From Panopea generosa (Eukaryota > Mollusca > Bivalvia > Adapedonta > Hiatellidae), in assembly GCA_029582155.1 (NCBI GenBank), contig CM055895.1:8844044-8908043 (forward strand): a DNA stretch of 64,000 nt. Direction: 5' to 3'. This document shows positions 27,801 through 34,580 of the stretch, piece by piece; the first letter of the stretch is position 1; each line of letters starts with the position of its first letter. The translations under genes and the position numbers were made by a program. Below the pieces are notes generated by a model. That model searched no databases, had not been told where the DNA came from, and was given only the letters and a program-made list of their open reading frames with translations.

Positions 27801-30800
27801 AGATTAATAGATTAATTTTTCTTAAAAACGAGGAGGGAAGGAGGATTTTATTATTTAATTTTACTTTTAATTTTTTTATGTTCTTTAAGACTTTAAAAAT
27901 GATACTAGAAGCTTCCTCACTGGACGCTCAGCATTTAGAAGAAAGTTCTATGTCTGGTCAGCCCGTTGTCAGTATAATGTGAATGGGTGGGGTATCATAC
28001 CATGTGTCTGCAGCATGATACTCCAGTGACAGCGCTGAGAATACTGTCTCAAGTAGACACTGTCGCAATATGACTGAAAAATTGTTGAAAGCGATGCTAA
28101 ACACCATACAACAACAACAATTATGTTTTTTAATAAATTTTTTTAATGAAAATAAAAAAGGTCGGCGCGGCATGAAAATTAGGGGCGGGCAGGATGATAA
28201 TCTAGCTATTTATTTTTTATGACCTCATCATGACTTCTTACTTCAGTTAAGTAAATAAGTGTCATTATGGCCACATTATGGTCATACACAGCATCAATTT
28301 CTATTGGTTAAGAGTGCCCCGACCTGGTCGTTGTATTACCATGCTTTGATAATGAATACAAATAGAGTTTGCTTGATTCCAAGTAATATGCGATGTTTTC
28401 ACTGAAGACCATAGAGAAAAATTATTTTCAAATTGATATACAGCAACAAGGCCCACTATTCCAGGAGGTTTCTTATATCTTATATCATATATTGTGTAAT
28501 CTTAGATACTGTGATTATATATATTTGAGATACCAAAGTTGACAATCAGTATATATGAAAAGAAATAAATGATTGAAGACCGCATATCTCGATTGTCATC
28601 TTTCGAATTATTATCATCTGACCTGACCCAGTCATGTATTAGCCTTTAAATATCCCGGGTGACCAGTTTTAAATATCTGAAATAAGACCCTTGCAGTATC
28701 AAAAATTGCCTTTTTTGGCATTGTCTCCTCTGCTGCAGATGAGCTATTCAGCTCAACATGGTGCTGTTATTGCTGTTGTTGTTGTTGTTGTTGTTATATA
28801 TGAAACACAAGGTTACATTTGTTATATATACTGATACAGGCAATAGGTAAAGCATTGCAGGAGGAGGAAGAACTACTGGCAGATGCCCCCGAGGAATTCC
28901 TTGATCCAATCATGGGAACCCTGATGAAGGACCCGGTGATACTGCCCACATCCAACAATATTGTGGACAGGTCCATCATCTCCAGACACATACTCAGGTA
29001 TCGGTGATGTTCTCTATATGAACTTCTGTATCTGAACAATGCTACTGAGATTTCAACCTGATCATTGTTCACTTTTAAATTTTCCGTTGAGTTCTAATTA
29101 AAGAAAAGAGTCCTGTGGTCAAGTGGTCTAAAGCACTGTCTCAAGATCACTTACCTCTCACCGCTAAGCTCATAGGTTTGAGTCTTGCTCAGTCCAGAAA
29201 CTATTTGTGAGAAAGTTTGTCAGTTGTTTGCAGAATGACAGTGGTTCTACTAAAATTCAATATGAGGTCTTCCTCCACCAATAAAATCCAGTTGGTGGAG
29301 GAAGACCTCAGAATTATAATGACATTGCTAGCAATTTTATCTCCAGCAATTATCCTTGCAGTGGAGTGTCGATATTGCAGTAGAGTGTTTAGTTTGTCAG
29401 TTACTTACAGAAAGAAGGTTTTACTCAGATTAATTCTGAGGTCGTCCGCTACCATTAAAACTGGATATGCCATATATAACCTGAAATATGTTAAAATGGC
29501 ATTAAACAACCATTCAAAATTTCTTTTAAAGAAAACTTAATAGTAACTCTATAACAAACAAAATGTCAACTCTTGATTACGAATATCGCATGTTTTTTTT
29601 TAGCTCGACTATTCGGAGAATAAAGAGAGCTATTCTACTCAACCAAGCGTCAGCGCCACACCTTGGTTAAAGTTTTGCATGCAAGTCCCTATCTCAGTAA
29701 CCTTTGTATGTATTGACATGAAACTTTACACAAGCCTTCCCAGTCATCAGCTGTACTACAATAACTAAGTTAGATAACTCTTGCATGAATATAATGCAAA
29801 TTAATTCCCTTGTTTGACTTAGAAATTACGGTTAAAGTTTTGTGTGCAAGTACCATCAAGTTCATATATCATTAACCACTCTATGTATTTGATTGAAACT
29901 TTACACAAGCCTTTCCAGTCATAGACCCTACTACAATAACTAAGTTATATAACTTTTGCATGAATATAATTCAAATTATTCCCCTTGTTTGACTTAGAAA
30001 TTCTGGGTAAAGTTATGCGTGCAAGTACCATCAAGTCCATATCTCACCAACTACTCAATGTGTTTGATTGAAACTTTACACAAGCCTTCCCAGTCATCAG
30101 CTCTACTTCAATAACTAAGTTAAATAACTCTTGCGTGAATATAATGCAAATTATTGCTCTTGTTTGACTTTGAAATTCTGGTTAAAGTTTTGCATGCAAG
30201 TACTGTCAAGTCTATATCTCATCAATCACTCAATGTATTTGATTGAAACTTTACACAAACCTTCCCAGTCATCAACCCTATTACAATAACTAAGTTAGAA
30301 AACTCTTGCTTGAATATAATGCAAATTATTGGTCTTGTTTGACTTTGAAATTTTGGTAAAAGTTTTGCATGCAAGTACCATCAAGTCCATATCTCAACAA
30401 CCACTCAATGTATTTGCTTGAAACTTTACAGATGGCTTTGTAGTCATGAAACCAACTAAATTAATAAAGTGGGATAACTTATGCCCCATTTTTTTTCAAA
30501 TTAAGGCCTTTGTTTGACTAAGAAATGTCTCAGCAGTCACTGCATGTATTGAATTGAAACTTCTTACAAGATATTGCAGTTATAAGACCTTCTCAGTTTT
30601 GATGATTTTGTAAGTTAGATAACTCTAATTTGCTATGATTTGTCATTAGTCTCAATCAAATTTGTACTTGTGTGAACAATATTAGAATAGTCGAACGCAA
30701 TGTCTCTCCGACAGTTCTTGTTAAAGACTACGGTACAGTTTTATGGTAGCGTATGCTCCAACAAGTACAGATTGAAAGCTAAGTAACTAAATAGGCATGT

Positions 30801-32880
30801 ATTTAATTGTTTAAATACTTGAACTTGACTATTTTGAAATATGCTCATACAATTGATTTGAAAATAATGTTTGATATGTGTGGAGCACATATTCTATATG
30901 TGTTAAGCACATGTTCTATATGTGTGGAGCATATGTCCTGTATGTTTTGATCACATGTTCTATATATGTGGAGCATATGTTTTATATGTGTGGATCACAT
31001 GTTTTATATGTGTTGATCACGTTCTTTATGTGAGGAGCACATGTTCTATATATGTTGGGCACATGTTCTGTATGTGTGAAGCATATATAAATATGTATGG
31101 AGCACATGTTCTATATGTGTGGAGCACATGTCCTTTATATGTGTAACACATGTTCTATATGTGTTGAGCACATGTCCTTTATGTGTGGAACACATGTTCT
31201 TTATGTGTGGAGCACATGTTCTTTGTGTGTAGAGCACATTTTCTATATGTGTGAAGCACATGTCCTTTATTTGTGGAACACATGTTCTTTGTGTGTAGAG
31301 CACATGTTCGATATATGTGGAGCACATGTCCTTTATGTGAGGAACACATGTTCTTTATGTGTAGAGCACATGTTATATATGTGTGAAGCACATGTTCTAT
31401 ATGTGTGGAGCACCTGTCCTTTATGTGTGGAACACATGTTCTATATGTGTGGAGCACATGTCCTTTATGTGTGGAACACATGTTCTATATGTGTGGAGCA
31501 CATGTTTTTTATGTGTGGAACACATGTTCTATATGTGTGGAGCACATATTCTTTATGTATTGAACATTTGAACTGTATGTCTTGAGCACATGTTCTATAT
31601 GTGTGGAGCATATGTTCTATATGTTTGGTGCACATGTTCTATATGTGTGGAGCACATTCATGTTCTATATGTGTGTAACACATGTTCTATATGTGTAGAG
31701 TACATGTTCTGTTGTTAGAGAGCATCAGACTCCGTATCAAAAGTTCATGAGCTCGATCCCCTGCCACAGCCTGGCTACATGTATGTGTGGTGTCCTTGAG
31801 CAAGACATTTTACATGCATACATTTAGAATTGGTTCTTCCCAGTCTTCAGACTTGATTTTTACCTTGATTATTCTGTGAATAAAGAGAGCTATTCTACTC
31901 ACCCGATCGTTGGTGTCGCACCTTGGTTAAAGTTTTGCATGCAAGTCCCTATCTTAGTAATCATTGTATATATTGACTCGAAATTTTAAACAAGTCTTCC
32001 CAGTCATCAACCCTACTACAATGACTAAGTTAGATAACTCTTGCATGAATATTATGCAAATAATTACTCTTCTTTGACTTAAAAAATCTAGTAAATGTTT
32101 TGAGCGCAACTACCATCAAGTCCATATCTCACCAGCCACTTAATGCATTTGATTGAAATTAACACAAGTCTTCCCAGTCATCAACCCTACAACAATAACT
32201 AAGTTTGATAACTTTTGTATGAATATAATACAAATTATTTCCCTTCTTTGACTTAGAAATTTTCATTAAAGTTTTGCGTGCAATTACCGTCAAGTCCATA
32301 TCACAACAACCACTCGATGTATTTGATTGAAACTTTACATATGACTTTGTAGTCATGAAACCAACTAAATTAATTAAGTGGGATATTTTTTTTGCAAATT
32401 AGGGCCTTGTTTGACTTAAGACATTTGATAACTCAGCAGTCACTGCATGTATTGAATTGGAACTTTATACAAGGTATTGCAGTTATAAGACTTACTCAGT
32501 TTTGTCAATTTTGTAAGTCTTATTTATTGGATTTGTCATCAGTCTCAATCAAATTTGTACTTTTGTGACAAATATTTGAATAGTCGAGTGTTCTATCCAT
32601 TTGACAGCTCTTGTTCTATGTTGTAAGAACATTGTCACAGTCAATGTAAAATAAAGCAATTTTAACTAAGAGCACAGACTTGACTGTGAACAATACAGTA
32701 CTCCCATAGTTTCTGTATATTACATTGTATCCCAGAATGTCATCATTGCATTCCTATTTCAGTGACCAGATGGATCCATTCAACAGACAACCTCTCACTC
32801 TAGACATGGTTGTACCAGCAGACGATCTCAGAAACAAAATACACGCATGGATAAATGAACAAAGAACTAAGCAATCCTGA
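6756..32880 (+). CDS. UBE4A: Ubiquitin conjugation factor E4 A (U-box E3/E4 ligase), 18 coding exons
   Basis: Joined exons: 6756-6861, 7092-7229, 10228-10331, 10800-10964, 12697-12838, 14697-14902, 15508-15690, 16614-16731, 17411-17617, 18249-18509, 19979-20235, 21303-21460, 22142-22334, 23316-23429, 26037-26288, 27031-27282, 28840-28997, 32763-32880. Every intron is GT/AG and all phases agree, giving 3132 nt and 1043 aa, close to the roughly 1070 aa of vertebrate UBE4A. Family hallmarks in order: NPFAALFPS near residue 10, HIFLITLD near 75, KLCQPF near 430, [10 protein letters not shown] near 457, [10 protein letters not shown] near 554, the Ufd2 core with [12 protein letters not shown] near 715 and [20 protein letters not shown] near 760, and the C-terminal U-box (residues about 967-1040) with EEFLDPIM and DPFNRQPLT. 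Members of the family add ubiquitin to pre-ubiquitinated substrates using an E2 bound by the U-box, which folds like a RING without zinc. No truncation or missing core was seen. Confidence 0.97.
7092..7229 (+). CDS. UBE4A: UBE4A coding exon 2
   Basis: Residues 36-81, acidic and Gln-rich, then [15 protein letters not shown], the first strongly conserved segment. Acceptor tttgcag, donor AAG|GTATGT. Confidence 0.92.
7449..7784 (+). repeat. 56-bp tandem repeat, six copies, UBE4A intron 2
   Basis: Units start at 7449, 7505, 7561, 7617, 7673 and 7729, each beginning GTAGGAGTGTCC and nearly identical. Each unit contains CTAATTAGCATATCGCATA, that is a TAATTA homeodomain-type core overlapping ATGCTAAT on the other strand. 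Confidence 0.95.
8479..8606. mobile_element. Short inverted-repeat MITE (family also at 48349-48651)
   Basis: Starts CATCGTCGGATACCCCTGGG and ends with the inverted counterpart (ccccggggtatcagatg). The ends match those of the longer element at 48349-48651, so this is a shorter, internally rearranged member in intron 2. Confidence 0.55.
8795..9068 (+). mobile_element. SINE family S2 copy
   Basis: S2 consensus, inferred from eight copies here: a tRNA-like head (cleaner in the 18762-19045 copy), then gactgatatacgacattgtg, a CACTGATTCAAGTGGGAA block, GAGTACTGGTTAACCTTCC, and a tail (ctaaatattcaaacaaacaa). This copy keeps the B-box-like GAGTTTGAATCCC and the full body. It lies in UBE4A intron 2. 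Confidence 0.75.
9095..9265 (-). mobile_element. SINE family S1 copy, head lost
   Basis: S1 has a tRNA-like head TCCATGGCCGAGTGGTC (A-box) with a GGTTCGAGTC-like B-box, then GCCAGTTACTTG, GGTGGTTCTACTCAG, GAGGTCTTCC and a tail with CCAATAAAACTGGATATGCC. Here the 3' part is inverted relative to the window. Confidence 0.75.
9265..9513 (+). mobile_element. SINE family S2 copy
   Basis: Shares gaatatgacac, CTCTTACTGCTGATT, GAGTACTGGTTAACC and the attcaaacaaacaaa tail with the copy just upstream. The head is degraded. Confidence 0.7.
9684..9848 (+). mobile_element. SINE family S1 copy
   Basis: Head CCTCCATGACTGAGTGGTCT, body GCCAGTTACTTGCG and tail CCAATAAAACTGG, with the B-box region deleted. 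Intron 2. Confidence 0.75.
10228..10331 (+). CDS. UBE4A: UBE4A coding exon 3
   Basis: Residues 82-116, including [14 protein letters not shown] and QTWLDI, conserved in UBE4A. Acceptor atattgcag, donor CAG|GTATGA. Ends at phase 0. Confidence 0.93.
10800..10964 (+). CDS. UBE4A: UBE4A coding exon 4
   Basis: Residues 117-171, with [13 protein letters not shown] and [12 protein letters not shown]. Acceptor aatttacag, donor CAG|GTATAA. 55 codons at phase 0 on both sides. Confidence 0.94.
11005..11235 (+). mobile_element. SINE family S1 copy, near full length
   Basis: Carries the A-box head (TCCATGACCGAGTGGTCTAA), a B-box-like GTTTGAGTCTC, the S1 body and the tail ccaataaaactg through aaatgtgttgaaaatggcat. 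UBE4A intron 4. Confidence 0.8.
11240..12240. other. UBE4A intron 4, no gene seen
   Basis: About 1 kb of AT-rich sequence. The part 11310-11660 resembles the wording of diverged tandem-core mollusc repeats (gaaatttcatcatcatg, ccttgggtcag), but boundaries cannot be drawn. Confidence 0.3.
12245..12515 (-). mobile_element. SINE family S2 copy
   Basis: Inverted S2: the tail (tatgccatcaaggctaacag) comes first, then ccagtatttgagcgtacc, cttgaatcagcggtgagag, and the tRNA-like head at the high-coordinate end (GGGATTCAAACTC, then gactgagcttactggga). Confidence 0.8.
12697..12838 (+). CDS. UBE4A: UBE4A coding exon 5
   Basis: Residues 172-218 plus one base. [16 protein letters not shown] aligns with the AVQCRNLTV region of vertebrate UBE4A, then [13 protein letters not shown]. 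Acceptor tatattgcag, donor CAG|GTATGA. The join to exon 4 is a few residues shorter than in vertebrates. Confidence 0.9.
12917..13070 (+). mobile_element. SINE family S1 copy with internal deletion
   Basis: Head GGTCCTCCATGGCCGA is followed directly by the body (gtgccagttacttgtgtaaa) and tail (ccaataaaactggatatgcc). The B-box part is missing. Confidence 0.75.
13114..14340. mobile_element. AGCTCACCTGAG tandem-core interspersed element (R-D), UBE4A intron 5
   Basis: Starts tttttAGCTCACCTGAG with a terminal hairpin (gctcacctgagcc / ggctcacaggtgagc, 13115-13144) and ends CTCAGGTGAGC at 14330-14340, an inverted match to the start. Between them lie about six imperfect modules of roughly 160 bp. 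Each has a cttcttgtcagaaacyactg block, an aaatgttccttgggtgaccc block and a cgtcaaaaacatgg block. No protein is encoded. Such elements are common in bivalve genomes. Mobility is inferred from the terminal match. Confidence 0.75.
14697..14902 (+). CDS. UBE4A: UBE4A coding exon 6
   Basis: Residues 219-287, including [17 protein letters not shown] and YVDLLMFFT. Acceptor atattttag, donor GAG|GTAAGG. Ends at phase 0. Confidence 0.93.
15249..15470 (+). mobile_element. SINE family S1 copy, diverged
   Basis: Head ggatccgccatgacttagtg, B-box-like GATTTGAGTC, then a diverged body and tail (aaagtgttgaaaatgatgtt). Intron 6. Confidence 0.6.
15508..15690 (+). CDS. UBE4A: UBE4A coding exon 7
   Basis: Residues 288-348. 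[14 protein letters not shown] and [12 protein letters not shown] match the conserved LLGVILNISCLL and FLNPS blocks of the family. Acceptor ctttcag, donor CAG|GTGAGA. Confidence 0.96.
16215..16530 (+). mobile_element. SINE family S3 copy with a 21-G run
   Basis: S3 body: gtaggttcgatactg (B-box-like), gaagcttcctcacttgg, gtcagtataatgtgactg, ggcagtgcttagaatactgt, tgaaaaaattgttgaaag and an AC-rich tail. An uninterrupted run of 21 G (16228-16248) lies in the head region, where other S3 copies carry the A-box part. Intron 7. Confidence 0.8.
16614..16731 (+). CDS. UBE4A: UBE4A coding exon 8
   Basis: Residues 349-387 plus one base, with [15 protein letters not shown], the conserved ILSWLGNCLHAN region. 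Acceptor gttccag, donor CAG|GTATAT. Confidence 0.95.
17175..17320 (-). mobile_element. SINE family S1 copy, tail half
   Basis: Inverted S1 3' half (ccattttcaacacatttcag, then cagttttattggtgaaggaa and ccacaagaaactggcaaa). The head is absent. Intron 8. Confidence 0.7.
17411..17617 (+). CDS. UBE4A: UBE4A coding exon 9
   Basis: Residues 388-456. [15 protein letters not shown] and ILKLCQPF match the family. Acceptor acaaacag, donor AAG|GTGAGA, phase 1 on both sides. Confidence 0.95.
17670..17905 (-). mobile_element. SINE family S2 copy
   Basis: Inverted S2: cctgggatcctggaaggtta, cacttgaataaataatgag, then GGAGATTCAAACTTACAACC at the head side. Intron 9. Confidence 0.7.
17925..18075 (-). mobile_element. 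SINE family S1 copy, partial
   Basis: Inverted S1 (cagttttattggtggaggaa, cataattggcaaactttctt, then a diverged B-box side). It lies immediately before the exon 10 acceptor region. Confidence 0.6.
18249..18509 (+). CDS. UBE4A: UBE4A coding exon 10
   Basis: Residues 457-543. [15 protein letters not shown] and [16 protein letters not shown] are hallmark UBE4A blocks. Acceptor attatag, donor AAG|GTATGT, phase 1 on both sides. Confidence 0.97.
18530..18620 (-). mobile_element. SINE family S4 head fragment
   Basis: Minus strand reads gtgcagtggatagagcgttg, then GGGTTCAATCCCAGCC, the tRNA-like head of S4. Confidence 0.65.
18762..19045 (-). mobile_element. SINE family S2 copy, full length
   Basis: The most complete S2 copy. 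The minus strand starts at a tRNA-like head (ggcctgattagcttagtcgg, then GATTTCGAATCCC) and ends in the ctaaatattcaatcaatcaa tail at the low-coordinate end. Intron 10. Confidence 0.85.
19979..20235 (+). CDS. UBE4A: UBE4A coding exon 11
   Basis: Residues 544-629, with [29 protein letters not shown] and [12 protein letters not shown], matching the central UBE4A core. Acceptor tatacag, donor GAG|GTAAGA. Ends at phase 0. Confidence 0.96.
20935..21130 (+). mobile_element. SINE family S4 copy
   Basis: S4: a tRNA-like head with a ggttcaatttccag B-box, gcctctcaaaaa, gtactgattctacccagg, cggttcatataagctttgag, and a taaattagtataa-type tail. Intron 11, just upstream of the duplicated acceptor. Confidence 0.75.
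21151..21342 (+). repeat. 96-bp tandem duplication spanning the exon 12 acceptor
   Basis: Copy 1 is 21151-21246 and copy 2 is 21247-21342, with 93 of 96 bases identical. Each copy holds the intron end, the acceptor (tatatgtaacag) and the first 40 nt of exon 12. The functional boundary is the second acceptor (exon start 21303), because it alone continues into the rest of the exon without a stop. Using the first acceptor (exon start 21207) would add 32 codons in frame, but these include a TAA in the duplicated intron part. Confidence 0.97.
21303..21460 (+). CDS. UBE4A: UBE4A coding exon 12
   Basis: Residues 630-681 plus two bases, with [21 protein letters not shown]. The acceptor is the second copy of a duplicated 3' splice site. 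Donor AAA|GTAAGT. Confidence 0.94.
22142..22334 (+). CDS. UBE4A: UBE4A coding exon 13
   Basis: Residues 682-746, with [11 protein letters not shown] and [12 protein letters not shown], strongly conserved in the Ufd2 core. Acceptor acaacag, donor AAG|GTAATT. Confidence 0.97.
22594..22818 (+). repeat. 53-bp tandem repeat, four copies, intron 13
   Basis: GTAGGGGTTTTG recurs at 22606, 22659, 22712 and about 22765, followed by tgtttgctgtttccctgcc and aggatctcagaagtggg. The period is 53 bp. Confidence 0.9.
22925..23225 (+). mobile_element. SINE family S3 copy
   Basis: Head gtaaagccacagccttacat, B-box GTGGGTTCGATCCC, then the full S3 body and tail. It ends about 90 bp before the exon 14 acceptor. 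Confidence 0.82.
23316..23429 (+). CDS. UBE4A: UBE4A coding exon 14
   Basis: Residues 747-784, with [20 protein letters not shown], among the best conserved stretches of Ufd2/UBE4 proteins. Acceptor ttttgcag, donor GAT|GTAAGT. Confidence 0.97.
23536..24542 (+). mobile_element. Tandem-core element R-B with hairpin 3' end, intron 14
   Basis: Starts with a tttttAGCTC head (a second TTTTTAGCTTGCTGGGACC head at about 23823) and carries about three core units of roughly 165 bp (gttaaagttttttatcaggt, ccattggatatgaatgaaac-type and gagttgtggccctttt-type blocks). The 3' end has a perfect hairpin TTGTC-ttct-GACAA (24521-24534) followed by CTCTTGTT (24535-24542). A 140-bp direct repeat (23641-23775 and 24542-24700) flanks the inner part, suggesting insertion into an older copy or a segmental duplication. 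The 182-aa ORF across it is a by-product of the tandem units. Confidence 0.7.
24855..25260 (+). repeat. C-rich tandem repeat of about 110 bp, four copies, intron 14
   Basis: CTCTGCCCCATTTCAACTT recurs at 24981 and 25202, and as close variants at 24858 and 25091. It is followed by gacccaaagaccctyaccc and a T-rich spacer. Confidence 0.88.
25255..25560 (+). repeat. Dispersed repeat (inverted copy at 51790-52010)
   Basis: The block around tgtaacatatcaggctccta, with the following aagtcaagatcatattt and gtgaaaaggacat, recurs in reverse orientation at about 51870-51950. This shows a dispersed repeat rather than gene sequence. Confidence 0.6.
25560..26030. other. UBE4A intron 14, 3' part, no gene seen
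   Basis: AT-rich unique-looking sequence up to the exon 15 acceptor. The open frame on the minus strand (26016-25669) has no splice or composition support. Confidence 0.3.
26037..26288 (+). CDS. UBE4A: UBE4A coding exon 15
   Basis: Residues 785-868. A charged helical stretch ([16 protein letters not shown]) is followed by [16 protein letters not shown] and [11 protein letters not shown]. Acceptor cttggcag, donor CTG|GTATGG. Confidence 0.97.
26340..26650 (+). mobile_element. SINE family S3 copy, near full length
   Basis: Best S3 head here: GTAGAGCATCTGCCTTCCAT (with a ccttc/gaagg anticodon-arm-like hairpin) and GTGGGTTTGATTCCC, then gcttcctcgcttgg and tgaaagcgacactaaacacc. Intron 15. Confidence 0.88.
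27031..27282 (+). CDS. UBE4A: UBE4A coding exon 16
   Basis: Residues 869-952. [20 protein letters not shown] and [14 protein letters not shown] with [11 protein letters not shown] are UBE4A-specific core blocks. Acceptor atttacag, donor TGT|GTAAGT. Confidence 0.97.
27449..27850. repeat. Diverged repeat with tttttagctcagctga head, intron 16
   Basis: The start atttttagctcagctgatc resembles the R-D head in tandem-core elements, and ccgccattttgaatcac is typical repeat wording. No clear 3' end is visible. Confidence 0.35.
27885..28122 (+). mobile_element. SINE family S3 copy, head truncated
   Basis: Begins within the body (gactttaaaaatgatactag), continues gaagcttcctcactggacg, cagtataatgtgaatggg and ctgaaaaattgttgaaagcg to the accatacaacaacaac tail. 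Intron 16. Confidence 0.82.
28768..28794 (+). repeat. GTT microsatellite
   Basis: About eight uninterrupted GTT units, 45 bp before the exon 17 acceptor. Confidence 0.9.
28840..28997 (+). CDS. UBE4A: UBE4A coding exon 17 (first half of U-box)
   Basis: Residues 953-1004 plus two bases. After an acidic linker ([13 protein letters not shown]) it gives the U-box start [17 protein letters not shown] and [10 protein letters not shown]. The Pro and hydrophobic residues that contact the E2 are present. Acceptor gatacag, donor CAG|GTATCG. Confidence 0.97.
29110..29280 (+). mobile_element. SINE family S1 copy
   Basis: Head CCTGTGGTCAAGTGGTCTAA, B-box GGTTTGAGTCTTG, body and ccaccaataaaa tail. Intron 17. 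Confidence 0.8.
29355..29525 (+). mobile_element. SINE family S1 copy, headless
   Basis: Body from gtcagttacttacagaaaga, then attctgaggtcgtccgctac, to the aaaactggatatgccatata tail. Confidence 0.7.
29600..30722 (+). mobile_element. Tandem-core element R-A, copy A, intron 17
   Basis: The head is TTTTTAGCTCGACTATTCGG. The core has about five units of 175 bp (gcaagta blocks at 29846, 30021, 30196, 30371), each with gattgaaactttacacaagc and cccagtcatc. Near the 3' end GAATAGTCGA (30685-30694) is the exact inverse of TCGACTATTC (29605-29614), placed asymmetrically. It is followed by a hairpin TGTC-tctcc-GACA (30701-30713) and GTTCTTGTT at the end. No protein is encoded. The layout fits a Helentron/HINE-type non-autonomous element. 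Confidence 0.75.
30872..31711 (+). repeat. 22-bp minisatellite, about 38 copies, intron 17
   Basis: The unit AGCACATGTTCTATATGTGTGG repeats over 840 bp with small variants (wording shortened: core CACATGTTCT plus TATGTGTGGAG). Because 22 is not a multiple of three, all frames cycle every three units and stay open on both strands. This produces several spurious ORFs up to 162 codons (a 22-residue Cys/His/Val-rich repeat). Those are not taken as genes. Confidence 0.95.
31715..31860 (+). mobile_element. SINE family S6 copy
   Basis: tRNA-like head (ttagagagcatcagactccg, GAGCTCGATCCCC), then gtgtggtgtccttgagcaag, shared with the copy at 63785-63925. Confidence 0.65.
31860..32614 (+). mobile_element. 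Tandem-core element R-A, copy B, intron 17
   Basis: Shorter R-A copy with aataaagagagctattctac near its start, about three core units, GAATAGTCGA at 32578-32587 and an end in GACAGCTCTTGTT (32602-32614). The 5' inverted repeat is eroded (gattattctgtg). Confidence 0.75.
32763..32880 (+). CDS. UBE4A: UBE4A coding exon 18 (second half of U-box and stop)
   Basis: Completes Ser1005 and encodes [17 protein letters not shown] and KIHAWINEQ, closing the U-box three residues before the C-terminus. TGA at 32878-32880. Acceptor ctatttcag. Confidence 0.97.
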
Positions 32881-33139
32881 TTTGTTGTGTTTCTCATAAC
32901 CAGAAAACAGATTTTTATAGACAAAACAACAAAACACTTAATAATCAGGGCATTGATATGTTGAGATGTCATAAACAAACTGGAAGAGACTGGATGGGTT
33001 TATTTTTCAAGAACTAACAAATTGAGAGATACTCATTTACTGCTACTATCCCAGCAAGGAGACAAGAAAGGATTAATGTAATGGAGAAAATGACGAGACA
33101 ATTATTATGTATTAAATCCGTCATTACTGGAAAATTTTT

Positions 33140-33298
33140 AATAAACCATTCAAACATTGTAAAAATTCCTCTTGCAGCCATATGAAGATTAAATTATTGA
33201 TCTATTGTGAATTGTTCTGTATATTGTGCTCTGTTTTTATCATTTTATTAAGGTCCATCTGGTAAGCCTCAGTTTCAGGGTAAAAAAAATAAAATAAA
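33140..33298 (+). terminator. UBE4A candidate polyadenylation signals
   Basis: AATAAA occurs at 33140-33145 (260 nt after the stop) and overlapping copies at 33288-33298. Either would give a short 3' UTR. The cleavage site is not determined. Confidence 0.5.
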
Positions 33299-33344
33299 GG
33301 TTTTAAAAATTAGTTAAAGATAGTAAATGCAGATCTCCCACTGT

Positions 33345-33942
33345 TTGTGGGTATTAAAAGAATAAGGAAGGCTACTGTACTCACCTGAGTCCCAGCATCA
33401 GCATCACAGCTTGATTAAAATTTTGCATGTAAGGCTATATCTCAGTAACCAATGCATGTATTGCAATTAAACATCATACAAGACTTCCCAGTCATCAAAC
33501 CGACTACAATAACTAAGTTAGATAACACTTGCTTCTTTGCAGTGCATATTATGGGTTGTTTGACTGAAAAATTCTAGTTTTATTTAACATCAAGTCTATA
33601 TATCACTAACCACTCAATAAATTTGAAATTTTATGTAAGGCTTAATATTCAGTTATGAATCCAAAGTGAGATAACTCTAGGCAGATTTTTTGTGCAAATT
33701 ATGGCCTTTTTTTATATAACTTAGAAATTCTGGTTAAAGTTTACATCTTAGTAGCAACTGCATATATTGCATTGAAACTTCAAACGAGGTTTTGCAGTTA
33801 CAACCTACTCAGTTTAGTAAGTGAGATAATTATTATATACTTGGATTGGTCATCAGTCTCAATGTGAAAGTTTGTACTTTCAATGATTAATGACAAATGA
33901 TTGAAATAGTCAAGCACGCTATCTTATTGACTGCTCTTGTTT
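33345..33942 (+). mobile_element. Tandem-core element R-A, copy C
   Basis: Diverged R-A copy downstream of UBE4A. It has the core wording cttcccagtcatcaa and ataactaagttagataac, and ends gaaatagtcaagcacgctat then gactgctcttgttt. Confidence 0.65.
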
Positions 33943-34010
33943 TTATGTGCTATTACATAATGCCTATTACCTCATAGGACTGCAGAAGGTGTATGTTATA
34001 TATATGCATA

Positions 34011-34580
34011 CAAGGTGTGTTAAAAAAATATGCAGACTTTTGTAATATTTTCAAAATTTGATGTAGTACATGAATAAAAATTATATTGCCGTAAAAAGTA
34101 ATATAATTACTCTATGAGATTGCAAAATTTCATATTGATATTGAATACTGATACGTAGCAACAGCACTAGAAAATATTCATGTTATGGCTACCCGGAGCA
34201 GTCTGATGAGTTGGCGATGTCAAGTATTTTCACAATGTTTCGCCAGTTAAATATACATTAGTTCAGTTTTAAACTCATTGCATCATTGCACAGTTCAAGT
34301 AAGAGTGATGTAGAGACGTGTATGATAAATACTTAGGTGAAAAGACATATATGAAGGGTATCCTGGTGGGTACTTTGACAAGATTAAACGTCCTGCAAAC
34401 ATTTGACATTATGTCATCAAACTGCTCCAGTTAGTCATTAACCTTGGTAGCTACATAACTGTATTCGATATAGATACGAAATTTGGCAATTGCATAGAGG
34501 AAACATTACTTTTTATGGCAATTATAATTTAAATGTTGAAAATATTACAAAAGTCCAGATATTTTTTTAACACACCGCTT
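34011..34580. mobile_element. Long-TIR MITE with 9-bp flanking repeat
   Basis: The left arm starts CAAGGTGTGTTAAAAAAATA. The reverse complement of the right end starts AAGCGGTGTGTTAAAAAAAT. The two arms stay similar for over 100 bp (acttttgtaatattttcaa, ccgtaaaaagtaat versus ccataaaaagtaat, and so on). The element is flanked by ATATGCATA on both sides (34002-34010 and 34581-34589). Long terminal inverted repeats with a 9-bp target duplication suggest a Mutator-like MITE. A TA-target element is an alternative because the flank is palindromic. Confidence 0.7.

Noticed and set aside
31046..31585. Cys/His-rich repeat ORFs on both strands (93 to 162 codons)
   Set aside because: The 22-bp minisatellite keeps all six frames open, so it is not a zinc-finger-like gene.
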